DNA of 33,117 bases from Acidimicrobiales bacterium. Its GTDB lineage: Bacteria > Actinomycetota > Acidimicrobiia > Acidimicrobiales > Poriferisodalaceae. The notes beneath the pieces were generated by a model. That model did not search any database and was not told the origin of the DNA. It worked only from the letters and a program-made list of their open reading frames with translations. How positions within the stretch are numbered: position 1 is the stretch's first letter; every line of letters starts with the position of its first letter. The position numbers and the translations under genes were made by a program. The stretch spans positions 1-33,117 of the forward strand of contig JASLTG010000002.1 in NCBI GenBank assembly GCA_030743005.1. The letters are read 5' to 3'. This document shows, piece by piece, positions 9,000-17,804 of the stretch.

Positions 9000-9827
9000 T
9001 CATCTACCCTCGGGTCTGTACAGCTTGATGGGTCCTTGTCCCGTCATGAGTTCACTCTGGCGATGCCAAGCGCGGCCCGAATTGGCTCCGCCGTCTACGA
9101 CCATTGCAGTTCCTGTAATGAAGGTCGAATCATCCGAGGCCAAAAAAAGCGCTGCTTGGGCTATGTCCTCTGGCTCACCCACACGTCCTATGGGCTGGTG
9201 GCGGCCAAATCGATCTCGAAACTTCTCACGTCGCTCTTCATCTAAGGGTCCATGAGCTAACGGGGTGGCAACAACCCCAGGGCATATCGCGTTGACTCTT
9301 ACGCCCTCCTGTCCCAATTCAAGGGCGACTGATTTAGTCAGATGTATCACTGCTGCTTTTGTGGCTGTGTACAGATGGGGGGATTCACCCGCCTGAAGTC
9401 CCGCGACCGACGCAGTTGAGATGATCGATCCTGAGCCTTGCTCCTTCATCACTGGCGCCGCATGTTTCATGCCAAAGAACACTCCTTTGAGCAGCACATC
9501 AACCGTTAGATCAAAGTCATCTTCACTGATTGATTCAATCGGACCTCTCGCGCCTCCGAAACCGGCATTGTTGAACATGACATCTAGGCGTCCCCATGTT
9601 GAAGTGGCGTGAACTATGGCACTAGCGACGTCCTCTTCTCGCGATACGTCTACATGAAAAAAGTCGCCGTCATCTCCAAGCTCTTCAGCGATGTTTTGAC
9701 CTTTCTCATCGTCCATATCGGTAACTAGTACCCGTGCCCCTTCGGAAACAAACAGGCGCGCAGTTGCGGCTCCCATGCCGCTAGCAGCCCCCGTTATGAC
9801 CGCTACCTTTCCATCAAGTCTGTCCAT
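9000..9827 (-). CDS. Short-chain dehydrogenase/reductase
   Basis: Classical SDR of 275 residues, an NAD(P)-dependent alcohol/ketone oxidoreductase. The cofactor motif TGAASGMG is near residue 12, NNAG at 86-89, and the catalytic set Ser140, Tyr153, Lys157 (YTATK) is intact. The C-terminal VVDGGAN motif is followed by about 25 extra residues. The start is ATG 9827, with GAGGAG at 9835-9840, 1 nt after the stop of the CoA-transferase gene. The longer frame to 9866 runs into that gene. This spacing implies coupled translation with the CaiB-type gene, so it probably oxidises a hydroxyacyl or alcohol intermediate of the same pathway. The substrate cannot be predicted. Confidence 0.93.
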   Translation of the reverse strand: MDRLDGKVAVITGAASGMGAATARLFVSEGARVLVTDMDDEKGQNIAEELGDDGDFFHVDVSREEDVASAIVHATSTWGRLDVMFNNAGFGGARGPIESISEDDFDLTVDVLLKGVFFGMKHAAPVMKEQGSGSIISTASVAGLQAGESPHLYTATKAAVIHLTKSVALELGQEGVRVNAICPGVVATPLAHGPLDEERREKFRDRFGRHQPIGRVGEPEDIAQAALFLASDDSTFITGTAMVVDGGANSGRAWHRQSELMTGQGPIKLYRPEGR

Positions 9828-9828
9828 C

Positions 9829-11004
9829 TCAAATCTCCTCAGGGTTGCTTTCTTCCAGGAGAACACCTGCCTGGGAGAGCGTTTCGATCTCGTGTTGGCT
9901 TGTATCTAGCCAGCCTTGCAGAACCTCTGAGTTATGTTCTCCCCGGTATGGGGCGACGGCGTCGGGCTGTAACCCCGAGGAGCTTTTCGAAAATCGATAC
10001 GGAGTTTGAGCGACTCGTCGGGTCGAGCCGTCTCGTGCGTCTATGGCGATAGACGAGCCGCGATGCTCAGCAGTCGGCGAGTCATAGGCTTCAGCGGTCG
10101 TCTTGATGTCTCCCCACGCCAAATTGCATTGATCGAGCGCTTCGTACATCTCGTCTCGAGAGTCGAAAGAACTGAGGAATTCGTTGATCGCTGATTCTCT
10201 ATATGAGCGTTTAGTCGGGATATCGGCATCGGCGGGAGCTTTGTCTTCAAGACCGTGAACTTGGTGTAGCTGTTTCCATATCCACCGAAAGTCGCCCGCT
10301 GTCAGCACGGGTCCGCCTACGCCTTCCCATACCAGCCCACCAGCAGATGTGTACCGGACATCATCGAGGCCGACATGGCTTGTGTCATCGGTAGCTAAAA
10401 ACGCATCGAGCATGCACATATCTATGTGTTGACCCTCACCGGTAAGTTCGGCTACTCGCAAGGCGGCTAAAAGACCGATCGTGCCGTGCAACGACGCATT
10501 GGTGTCTGCAGCTGAAAGATTTAGGTCGGTGACAGGTTGTTGATTCCACTCTGCGCTTCGTTGAAGCCATCCGGATTCAGCGTGCAGTATCGGAGCGTAA
10601 GCCGCGCGGCCAGACTCGGGACCTTCTTGACCAAACCCCGAGATTGAGAGCATGACCAGCTTTTCGTTGATGGACCTCAGGTCTTCGTAGGCGAGCCCAA
10701 ATTTTTTCATAATTCCGGGCCGGAAGTTTTCTATAAGTACATCAGCTTCCGCGGCAAGTCGACGAATAAGTTCGGCTCCTCCTTCGGCATGAAGATCGAT
10801 GCAAACATTGCGCTTCCCTACATTCTGTTGCGTGTAGTAACCAGCAAGACCGGCCCGGACCTTCCCCCAATTTCTCGTTACGTCGCCCTCTGGCGGTTCT
10901 ACTTTCACGACTTCTGCACCTAGATCATGCAAGATGCGTCCCGCGAAGGGGCCTGCCAAAACCCGGCTGAGATCAAGCACTTTGATTCCCTCAAGCGGTC
11001 GCAC
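9829..11004 (-). CDS. CaiB/BaiF family (class III) CoA transferase
   Basis: 391 residues. Moves CoA between organic acids through a glutamyl/aspartyl anhydride, as in formyl-CoA, carnitine and bile-acid CoA transferases. The family N-terminus is clear (PLEGIKVLDLSRVLAGPFAG, then LGAEVVKVEPPEGD), followed by ENFRPG. The catalytic Asp is probably Asp167 in LSAADTNASLHG. The start is GTG 11004, with a G-rich ribosome site (AAGGGGG) just upstream. It is followed immediately by the SDR gene. A CoA transferase beside dehydrogenase and thioesterase genes suggests substrate activation without ATP. The specific CoA donor and acid are unknown. Confidence 0.93.
   Translation of the reverse strand: MRPLEGIKVLDLSRVLAGPFAGRILHDLGAEVVKVEPPEGDVTRNWGKVRAGLAGYYTQQNVGKRNVCIDLHAEGGAELIRRLAAEADVLIENFRPGIMKKFGLAYEDLRSINEKLVMLSISGFGQEGPESGRAAYAPILHAESGWLQRSAEWNQQPVTDLNLSAADTNASLHGTIGLLAALRVAELTGEGQHIDMCMLDAFLATDDTSHVGLDDVRYTSAGGLVWEGVGGPVLTAGDFRWIWKQLHQVHGLEDKAPADADIPTKRSYRESAINEFLSSFDSRDEMYEALDQCNLAWGDIKTTAEAYDSPTAEHRGSSIAIDARDGSTRRVAQTPYRFSKSSSGLQPDAVAPYRGEHNSEVLQGWLDTSQHEIETLSQAGVLLEESNPEEI
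9835..9840 (-). promoter_or_regulatory. Ribosome binding site of SDR
   Basis: Minus-strand GAGGAG, 7 nt before ATG 9827, lies in the last codons of the CoA-transferase gene and fixes the SDR start. Confidence 0.7.
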
Positions 11005-11123
11005 CTGTACCCCCTTTTGATACCCCGGTGTGGAGTTAAGTCAGGAGTGCAGTCTCGCGCGTGGATTTACATAGAGCTAACGGGTCAACTCATTGATCAG
11101 TTGTTTCAGCGATCTGTGGGTGC

Positions 11124-11978
11124 CTATCGAGGAACGTCGCCTTCAACGGTTACTCGGTTCATATGGCGTCTCTGTCCGTGGTAATCGTTCAATGCGTAAT
11201 GTTGAACGATTCGGTTGTCCCACATAGTCAAGGTTCCGACTTCCCATCTAACTCGACAGGTGAATCGTTCTTGTTCGCAGTGTCGACACAAGAACTTCAA
11301 AAGAGCGTCACTTTCCGGCTTGCGCATTCCTCTAATGCTTTCGGTGAAGGGTCGGTTGACGTATAAAGCTCTCAAATTTGATTCTGGGTGTGTTCGCACT
11401 ACTGGATGTTCGACTAGCTGATGAGCTTGGTCTGATACTTCAAGGCTCATCGACCCATAATTACGTTTTTCGGAATCCCCACCTCTTCCATATTGACTTG
11501 CTGCTGAATGCACTCCCACAAGTTCGTCGACGATGGTTTTCATTGTTTTCGAAAGCGCCGTATAGGCAGCATGTTGGTTGGAAAAGAGGGTGTCTCCTCC
11601 ATATTCGGGGACTTCGAGTGCGTAGAGGAGGGACCCCAGTGGGGGCCTCGGGAGAAACGACATGTCGGTGTGCCAGCCCCCGCCAAAATTGATTGTTTCA
11701 TCGCGCTCTTTGATGATCGCTACGACTTCGGGATCTCCTTCGAGACCGGTTATGTAGGGGTGAGTTTCTAGCGAACCAAACTGTTGAGCAAACTGTTTTT
11801 GTTGCCCCGGAGAGAGCGACTGTTCTCTAAAAACTAAGACGTGATAGGCGTTGAATGCTTCCCTGACCGCAGTAATTTGAGCCTCTGAGGCTGTTGCTAG
11901 GTCCACGCCACTGATCTCAGCGCCTAACGCACCTGCTATGGGCTTTATAAGGAGATTCGAGTCGGCAGCGATGGTCAC
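11124..11978 (-). CDS. TauD/TfdA family 2-oxoglutarate dioxygenase
   Basis: 284 residues. Fe(II)/2-oxoglutarate-dependent hydroxylase of the TauD/TfdA family, whose members oxidise sulfonates, aryloxyacetates and other acids. The iron ligands are visible: His103 and Asp105 in GGWHTDMSF, and distal His260 in [14 protein letters not shown]. Arg271 and Arg275, in the segment after the distal His, are candidates for binding 2-oxoglutarate. Length fits the family. The start is GTG 11978 with only weak upstream pairing; the gene begins 15 nt after the LLM gene's stop, so coupling may help. A 119-bp gap separates it from the CoA-transferase gene. The substrate is not predictable; taurine use is not implied, since no tauABC transporter is present. 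Confidence 0.92.
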   Translation of the reverse strand: MTIAADSNLLIKPIAGALGAEISGVDLATASEAQITAVREAFNAYHVLVFREQSLSPGQQKQFAQQFGSLETHPYITGLEGDPEVVAIIKERDETINFGGGWHTDMSFLPRPPLGSLLYALEVPEYGGDTLFSNQHAAYTALSKTMKTIVDELVGVHSAASQYGRGGDSEKRNYGSMSLEVSDQAHQLVEHPVVRTHPESNLRALYVNRPFTESIRGMRKPESDALLKFLCRHCEQERFTCRVRWEVGTLTMWDNRIVQHYALNDYHGQRRHMNRVTVEGDVPR

Positions 11979-11993
11979 AACGCCAACATTAGG

Positions 11994-12920
11994 TTAGTCA
12001 GTCATCCCGCGCAGACGTTCCCCTACTTCACCTATTACTTCGATACCTGCTTCTGCTGTTGATGCCACTGGTGTGAGGTTGAAGTGACGGCAACCAGCTT
12101 CCAGGTAAGGGGCCAAAAAATCCACGATGTCATCCACTGTCCCATGGGGTGTGTACCGCGAGAATTTTTCGAAGGGGACACGATAGAAGCCTTCCATGGC
12201 AGGCCCAACAAAAGACGCTGCTTCCGTTCGATCCTTTCCAACTCCAACCCAAAGCTGGATTCCGTGATCTGCTTGAACGTCTCTTTCTGCTTCTTCTGCA
12301 GCTTGGTCATATATCGCTATTGATTCTGCATATCGATCACTTGAGCACCAAATACCAAGCCAACCATCAGCGTATTTGCCTGCTCTGCGAAGCGCTGCAT
12401 CGGCTCGTCCGCCTACGTATACAGGGATTGGTGGGTCTGGGGTTGGAATTATTCGTGCTTGTTCAAAGTTGAAAAATTCGCCGTCGTGATCAACTGTTTG
12501 GCCTGCTAGTAAACGTTGAACGATGTCCAGTGACTCGTCTGTTCTCCTTCCCCGGGTCCGCGGGTCGACGCCACATATCTCTACTTCGTGACGGTCATCG
12601 CCACCGACTCCGACTCCGAAGCTGATGCGGCCGGGCGCCATTTCTGCGAGATTTGCGAGTTGTCTAGCTACGGGGATCGGGTGCCGCAGAGGCAACAGGT
12701 AAACGCCGATATATATGCCCAACGTCGGGTGCAGGTTCGCAACACCTGCTGCTACGACCATGCCATCGTGGCCGTGTCCTATTCGAAAACTGACATGGTC
12801 TGCAAAGAAGACATGGTCAATTCCGGCGTCAGCCACTAGCTCTACGACCTTGCGACGTTCATCCCATGGACGAGTCCATATGTCGATACCAGGGGTTACT
12901 CCCACTCGCACTGGCGTCAC
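11994..12920 (-). CDS. LLM class flavin-dependent oxidoreductase
   Basis: 308 residues with the luciferase-like monooxygenase TIM-barrel pattern: DHVFFADHVSF, ARQLANLAEMAPGRISFGVGVGGD, TDESLDIVQRLLAGQTVDHDGEFF and PPIPVYVGGRADAALRRAGKYADGW. Such enzymes use FMN or F420 to oxygenate or dehydrogenate small organic substrates. The actinobacterial style suggests F420, but this is inference. It starts at GTG 12920 and shares a GTGA overlap of 4 bp with the upstream thioesterase gene, so the pair is cotranslated. It probably contributes an oxidation step in the same catabolic operon. Confidence 0.92.
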   Translation of the reverse strand: MTPVRVGVTPGIDIWTRPWDERRKVVELVADAGIDHVFFADHVSFRIGHGHDGMVVAAGVANLHPTLGIYIGVYLLPLRHPIPVARQLANLAEMAPGRISFGVGVGGDDRHEVEICGVDPRTRGRRTDESLDIVQRLLAGQTVDHDGEFFNFEQARIIPTPDPPIPVYVGGRADAALRRAGKYADGWLGIWCSSDRYAESIAIYDQAAEEAERDVQADHGIQLWVGVGKDRTEAASFVGPAMEGFYRVPFEKFSRYTPHGTVDDIVDFLAPYLEAGCRHFNLTPVASTAEAGIEVIGEVGERLRGMTD

Positions 12921-13351
12921 GATTTAGGAGCCATTATTAGGCAAGTTCCTTGCGCCGCGGCCACGAGCCGGTCACCATTCGCCACGTCGATTCTCACAAC
13001 TGCGGTGGTGCGACTCATCGAAATTACTTCTGCGGTTGCAGTGCAAGTGCCTTCACTGACTGGTTTCAACAGGTTTATTTTGAATTCTGTGGTCGCGGCC
13101 CATGAGCCCTTGGGCATTACGGGGTAAAGCACTACTCCGAGTACGTGGTCACAAAAAGCTGAAAGACAACCACCATGCATGTTGCCGATCATGGTGATCA
13201 TCTCGTCGGTTACGTCAAATGAAGCCACGAGCTTGCCTGGTTCGACGTCGTCGATGCGAATTCCCAGAAATCCATCGATCCCTTTCTCGGGATCGAACTG
13301 TTTGAAGCGTTCCGCTGTTTTAGGATTCCAGTGTTCAAAGGTCAATGCCAT
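12917..13351 (-). CDS. PaaI-like hotdog-fold acyl-CoA thioesterase
   Basis: 144 residues with the PaaI/4HBT hotdog pattern: MIGNMHGGCLSAFCDHVLG (HGG oxyanion turn and following helix) and a C-terminal TATAEVISMSRTTAVVRIDV strand pair. Enzymes of this type release free acids from CoA, often aryl-CoA or dead-end intermediates of degradation pathways. It overlaps the LLM gene by 4 bp downstream and lies 45 bp from the alpha/beta hydrolase gene upstream. The ATG has only a distant AGGA, so translation may depend on the operon transcript. Confidence 0.88.
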   Translation of the reverse strand: MALTFEHWNPKTAERFKQFDPEKGIDGFLGIRIDDVEPGKLVASFDVTDEMITMIGNMHGGCLSAFCDHVLGVVLYPVMPKGSWAATTEFKINLLKPVSEGTCTATAEVISMSRTTAVVRIDVANGDRLVAAAQGTCLIMAPKS

Positions 13352-13396
13352 GAGCGCACCGTAGCGTCCTGAGCGATCTTTGACAGAAGTTCACTC

Positions 13397-14251
13397 TTAC
13401 AAAGTGCTGTCGATCCAGAAAACCAGATCTTTGACGAACTGTTGTGTGTGTTCGCTCTCCGCGTGACCAAAGCCATGTTCACATTTTGGATAGTCCTCTA
13501 ACCAGAGCGATCCTCCGGCGGCCCGGTATGTTCGAGCAAGCTGGTCGACGAGTTCGGAAGGAACGTTCTTATCGTTACCCGCTCTCGCAAACCAGACGTT
13601 TGGAATGTGTGCCGGAGGTTCTTCACTCATTATTCGAGTTATTGAAGCATCGTGCATCGCGTCTTCGTCGCAGAAGTACGCCACCGTGTTAGTACTCAAG
13701 CGTCGCCCTAATCGTGTGTCCAACAAGTTGGCGTAGCGATATCGCAATAGGGGGTCCACAGGAGCCCAAAATGCTGCAACGTTGTCTACCCGACCGTCGA
13801 CGGAACTTTGGGTGACCCATTCGCCATCAATCCAAAGTTCAGTTCCTTGTTCGTCTTGGAGCTGGGGCCTCAATGCAGCCAAGAGGCCCAAGTGGCCTCC
13901 ACTTGAACTTCCTATGGTTAAGACTTGAGCGCTGTTTCCAACTAGTTCTTCGGCTTGGAGGCGAGCCCAGTGAACCGCAGCCACTATGTCTGTTGACGCG
14001 TCTGGGTGGCAATACTGGGGTCCACACCTGAAGTCCACAGCAACAACGACAAAACCCTGTGACGCGAGCTGTTGGTCATAGTGGTAGCCAGCCTTGCGGT
14101 CACCGTCACACCAGGCACCTCCGTGCACGTCAACTATCACCGCTTTTCGGTCAACGCTCTGCGGGGGAGTCCATACTCGGGCGACAAATATCTCGTCTTG
14201 TCTCTTCAGGTATGGAACATCGACGTATGCGGGCACAACTACAGGTCCCAT
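13397..14251 (-). CDS. Alpha/beta hydrolase (HSL/esterase-like)
   Basis: 284 residues of the esterase/lipase branch with an HGGxW oxyanion motif (VHGGAWCDG, 43-47) and nucleophile Ser116 in GSSSGGH. Asp227 (NDKNVP) and His259 (KCEHGFGH) complete a plausible triad. It is similar in layout to HSL-family esterases and kynurenine-formamidase-like hydrolases. ATG 14251 overlaps the upstream P450 gene by 13 bp, implying coupling. The substrate may be an ester or lactone formed by the P450 or other oxygenases of the operon, but that is inference. Confidence 0.9.
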   Translation of the reverse strand: MGPVVVPAYVDVPYLKRQDEIFVARVWTPPQSVDRKAVIVDVHGGAWCDGDRKAGYHYDQQLASQGFVVVAVDFRCGPQYCHPDASTDIVAAVHWARLQAEELVGNSAQVLTIGSSSGGHLGLLAALRPQLQDEQGTELWIDGEWVTQSSVDGRVDNVAAFWAPVDPLLRYRYANLLDTRLGRRLSTNTVAYFCDEDAMHDASITRIMSEEPPAHIPNVWFARAGNDKNVPSELVDQLARTYRAAGGSLWLEDYPKCEHGFGHAESEHTQQFVKDLVFWIDSTL

Positions 14252-15546
14252 TTCACTGGCAAATGTTTGAGTCCGTTTTGAAAATTAGACACTAAGTGTT
14301 CTGGCTCTCCGTTTAAAGAGAGGTTCGGCAAACGAGTCAGGGCTTGATCGAACATCGCAGTCATTTGGATGCGAGCCAGGTGCGCTCCTAGACAGAAATG
14401 TGGGCCAGCTCCAAATGTGACATGGTCATTCGGGGTTCTCTCAATATCGAATCTGTCAGGATCTTCGAACACCCGTGGATCACGATTCGCTGCTGCGTGG
14501 TACACGACAACTTTGTCGCCCCTACGGATCTTCGTCCCTCCAAGGTCAATATCTTCCGTGGCGGTTCTCCGAAAATGAATGACGGGAGGCGAATAGCGCA
14601 GCATCTCTTCAATTGCGGACGGGAGTAGTTCTTGCCGGTCAATCAACTTATCCATCTGTGATGGATGTTCTAGGAGTGCAAGCATGCCTCCGGGAATTCC
14701 GTTTCTTAAAGTTTCGTTTCCTGCTACCGCAAACAGGAAAAACATGGTTTCAAACTCCTCGGTAGTGATGGCTCCTTGTTCGTCAGCAGTCGCAAGCAAG
14801 ATCGACACCACATCGTCGCCGGGATGTTGTCTCCGATATTGGGCAAGTTCCCCTGCGTAGAAATACATGTCGGCCAGTCCTTCGCGAGACCTCGGGTCTG
14901 GCATGCGGCCGCTGTCATCAGATCCGATTTGATCTCTGATAGCGCGGGCCTTTTGTGCCATCTCAGTACCGGTTTCTGGGTCAAACTGGTCAGAGGTGGA
15001 ATATTCGGTGTCTTGATACCCAATCACCCGGTTACTCCAATCGAACAGCAGCATTCGGTCTTGTTCGGGAACTCCCATAATCTCCGCGAGGGTCATCAGC
15101 GGCAATTCAGCCGCCTCTCTGGCGAAATCTGTATGGCCGGTTGATGCCACTCTGTCCACTATCAATTTGGCTCGTTCGCTAATGCCGTCTTCGAGTTTTG
15201 CTACAGCACTCGGAGTGAAAGACCTGGTCAATAGCCGTCGCAGTCGGGTATGGCTAGGTGGGTCTTGGTTCAACATCATCCGCTGCACAAAGGCGAGCAT
15301 GTCTGACGTTCCTGGATCTCGAATTTGGGTGGCACCTTGGTGGGATGAGAATATTGCTGGGTCGCGAAGCACTCGGTTCACTAATTCGTGGGTAAGAACA
15401 GCCCAATATCCGGGACCTTCTTCCCACCCCATAACCGATGGTTCTTCGATCCAGTGAATCGGAGCAACTTCCCTCATCGTCGCCATTAACTCATACGGGA
15501 CTCCATGCACATAGGTTGCTGGGTCGAACAATCGGACGCTTTCCAT
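14239..15546 (-). CDS. Cytochrome P450
   Basis: 435-residue soluble bacterial P450. The heme loop FGAGPHFCLGAHLAR contains Cys385. The I-helix is AGNET (275-279), the ExxR pair is Glu314/Arg317, and SHTRLRRLLTRSF is the typical C-helix segment. The C-terminal SNFQNGLKHLPVKW resembles actinobacterial CYP124/125/142 enzymes that oxidise steroid or branched lipid side chains; this likeness is by eye only. It is the first gene of the long minus-strand cluster, divergent from the YihY gene with 90 bp between, so the operon promoter probably lies at 15547-15636. No clear ribosome site precedes ATG 15546, and leaderless translation is possible. Ferredoxin and reductase genes are not in the window. 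Confidence 0.95.
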   Translation of the reverse strand: MESVRLFDPATYVHGVPYELMATMREVAPIHWIEEPSVMGWEEGPGYWAVLTHELVNRVLRDPAIFSSHQGATQIRDPGTSDMLAFVQRMMLNQDPPSHTRLRRLLTRSFTPSAVAKLEDGISERAKLIVDRVASTGHTDFAREAAELPLMTLAEIMGVPEQDRMLLFDWSNRVIGYQDTEYSTSDQFDPETGTEMAQKARAIRDQIGSDDSGRMPDPRSREGLADMYFYAGELAQYRRQHPGDDVVSILLATADEQGAITTEEFETMFFLFAVAGNETLRNGIPGGMLALLEHPSQMDKLIDRQELLPSAIEEMLRYSPPVIHFRRTATEDIDLGGTKIRRGDKVVVYHAAANRDPRVFEDPDRFDIERTPNDHVTFGAGPHFCLGAHLARIQMTAMFDQALTRLPNLSLNGEPEHLVSNFQNGLKHLPVKWDL

Positions 15547-15636
15547 ACGTCTGTTATTACCACGACTGGTACTCCCTCTGACTTGGGTTAGTTCGAGATA
15601 GTTGGTGGAGCGCTATTTGGCTGGCACCCTGTTGAG

Positions 15637-16581
15637 ATGAACAGTTCCCAACCTGGCGGCGGCAATGGTCGCAGACGTCCCGGGTTCTGGCGGCTATTTC
15701 GTCAATTCACATCAAACGTGTCGGACCACCACACCCTCTTGGCGGCCGCTGGAGTCGCTTATTTCTTTGCTCTTGCTTTAGTCCCTGCTGTGGTGGCCAT
15801 TGTTTCTATTTATGGTTTAGTGGCCGAGCCTCATGAAGTAGCTGAACAACTTGAGCCATTGACCGATGCGCTTCCAAGCGAAGCCGGGAAACTGGTCGTT
15901 ACTCAACTGAGAGGTGTCACTTCAATCGGAGAAGGACGCGTCGGCATCAGCCTTGCTATAGGTCTGTTCGGTTTGTTGTGGCTTGTGTCAAACGCCTTTA
16001 ACTCTTCTGTTATGGCCATTCGAATCGCGCACGCTAGGAGAAGCCCTCATAACTGGGTGCAGGGACGCATTTTTGCTTTGAAGCTCTCCGTCGTCGCGAT
16101 GATCGTTACCACTGTGGTGATTTGGGCTGTTATCGCCTTCCCGAGAACACTTGAAGCAGTCGGGTTTACTGACGGGGCTCGCCCGTGGTTGGAGGCTGCA
16201 CGTTGGCCTCTCGTACTAGTGCTTGCGTCTATGTCACTGGGGTGGATATACCGAATGGTTGTTGGTCCTTCGACGCGGATTCGGGCGCGAGTCGTCGCTG
16301 TTGTTATCGGTGGTCTGATATGGATTGGGGGCACCTTCGGGATGAGTGTTGCCGCCGCCTCGGCTGACCAGTTGCAGGCGACTTTCGGTTCATTGGGCGC
16401 AGTCGCTGTGCTGCTCATCTGGCTGTATCTGTCGGCGTCGTCGATGCTTCTTGCTGCTGAAGCGGAGTCTGTCTTAGTGGATGCTTGGGGTCAAGTTCCG
16501 GTTCGGGGGGTCGGGCGGAGTGGCCAGGACGAAGAAAATCATGCCGAGCGCAGCGAGAACAGCCAGGACGATGAAACCTAA
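15637..16581 (+). CDS. YihY/BrkB family inner-membrane protein
   Basis: 314 residues with six hydrophobic helices at roughly 34-62, 101-121, 147-167, 188-207, 217-240 and 250-275. This is the usual YihY/BrkB topology, and the LAAAGVAYFFALALVPA and GAVAVLLIWLYLSA segments are typical. The biochemical role of the family is not settled; the older label ribonuclease BN is now considered wrong. The last 35 residues are hydrophilic and acidic (GQDEENHAERSENSQDDET). They are encoded opposite the end of the MFS gene, a 108-bp convergent overlap. ATG 15637 has weak upstream pairing (GTTGAG). Confidence 0.9.
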   Translation: MNSSQPGGGNGRRRPGFWRLFRQFTSNVSDHHTLLAAAGVAYFFALALVPAVVAIVSIYGLVAEPHEVAEQLEPLTDALPSEAGKLVVTQLRGVTSIGEGRVGISLAIGLFGLLWLVSNAFNSSVMAIRIAHARRSPHNWVQGRIFALKLSVVAMIVTTVVIWAVIAFPRTLEAVGFTDGARPWLEAARWPLVLVLASMSLGWIYRMVVGPSTRIRARVVAVVIGGLIWIGGTFGMSVAAASADQLQATFGSLGAVAVLLIWLYLSASSMLLAAEAESVLVDAWGQVPVRGVGRSGQDEENHAERSENSQDDET

Positions 16582-17736
16582 CCGGTAGCTTCCGGTCATG
16601 TCAGCTAAGACTCCTGCAATGATCGGCCCTAAGACGGTTCCTAACATGACAACTAGCGAACTCAATCCCATTATGAAACCGAAGGATGAGGCCCCGAAGT
16701 AGTCAGCTCGGAGCGCCTGCATAAGCGGGCCTCTGGCGCCCCACGCTAAACCGTGTAGTACGACAAAGACTCCGATCATCCATCCTCGTTGGGTGAAAGC
16801 AAGCACGAGGATCCCACCGGCATGTCCGAACATGGCGACTGATGCTATTAGGCGTTTGTTGACCTTGTCTCCGAGAGCGCCGCCGATTGTCATGCCGACT
16901 ATTTGCATGATTGGCAGCGCAGCACCAACGTAACTCGCTTGCTGCAACGAATATCCACGTTCGGAAGTGAGGAACAGAGCTAGATGGGCCATGACGGCAC
17001 CCACGACAAATAAAGCGCTCATGTGGCCGAGCGAAATCATCCAAAAGGCACGGGTTCGTATCGCTTCTTTGGCAGTGAAGTGGACTGAGGTGAGTCCTTC
17101 GGCGGCTGGAGTCTCCGCTGTGTCTTCGGGAGCCATCCCATCCACTGTTTGTCCGTAATCAGTCGGGTAACCATCAAGGTACCGAGCGAAGAAATAGACG
17201 GCTATGCCTGCTACTACGCCCGATACGGAGGCCGTAGTCCGCCAACCGTATATGTTCATCGACCACACCACTATGGGGACTGCTAATCCGCCTGCCGCGA
17301 AACCTAAGCTTCCGGTCGCTAAGGCACGGGCCCGTCGCCGCTCGAACCAGCGGACTATTGCAACTGTGACCGTAAGAAAGCCGCTTAGCCCGGCCCCAAT
17401 CGCTATGAACAGGAAAGAAGCGAAGAATTCCCACAAGTTTTGTATACGGCCGAACCACACAAATCCGGCGATTAGAAAGAACGAACCTATTCTGGCGATC
17501 CGCTTGGGTCCATACCGGTCCAGTAGCCAACCTTGGAGTGGTCCCAGCAGCGCTGATTCAAAACGATTTACTGAGAAAGCTGCTGATAGAACGGACTTAC
17601 TCCACCCGAATTGTCGTTCGAGTACCACGAGATAACTTCCCATGGCTTGCATGATCAAGGCGCTTTGTATGAACTGAATCACGATGCCCGCATTAACAAC
17701 CTTCCAACCTCGGAAGGGTGATCGGTGAGCGGGCAT
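16474..17736 (-). CDS. Major facilitator superfamily transporter
   Basis: 420 residues with 12 predicted membrane helices. MFS motif A is clear after helix 2 (GPLQGWLLDRYGPKRIARIG), and a degenerate copy follows helix 8 (GGALGDKVNKR). A central hydrophilic loop lies near 200-225. The overall pattern recalls monocarboxylate/oxalate-formate (OFA/MCT) type carriers, which would suit organic-acid uptake or export beside catabolic genes. Substrate assignment is inference. Its final helix is encoded within the 108-bp overlap with the YihY gene. It is divergent from the hydroxyisobutyrate-dehydrogenase-like gene, with about 70 bp between start codons if the leader ORF is counted. Confidence 0.93.
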   Translation of the reverse strand: MPAHRSPFRGWKVVNAGIVIQFIQSALIMQAMGSYLVVLERQFGWSKSVLSAAFSVNRFESALLGPLQGWLLDRYGPKRIARIGSFFLIAGFVWFGRIQNLWEFFASFLFIAIGAGLSGFLTVTVAIVRWFERRRARALATGSLGFAAGGLAVPIVVWSMNIYGWRTTASVSGVVAGIAVYFFARYLDGYPTDYGQTVDGMAPEDTAETPAAEGLTSVHFTAKEAIRTRAFWMISLGHMSALFVVGAVMAHLALFLTSERGYSLQQASYVGAALPIMQIVGMTIGGALGDKVNKRLIASVAMFGHAGGILVLAFTQRGWMIGVFVVLHGLAWGARGPLMQALRADYFGASSFGFIMGLSSLVVMLGTVLGPIIAGVLADMTGSYRLGFIVLAVLAALGMIFFVLATPPDPPNRNLTPSIH

Positions 17737-17792
17737 CGCTATATGGTGCCATTACGCAGCTAGTTTCGCGGCATTAGGGCTACTGAAAAAAA

Positions 17793-17798
17793 GGGGGG
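17793..17798 (+). promoter_or_regulatory. Strong ribosome site preceding the leader ORF
   Basis: A run of six G preceded by A-rich sequence sits 6 nt before ATG 17805. It is 35 nt before ATG 17834, too far to serve the dehydrogenase start directly. Confidence 0.5.
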
Positions 17799-17804
17799 CC
17801 AAAG

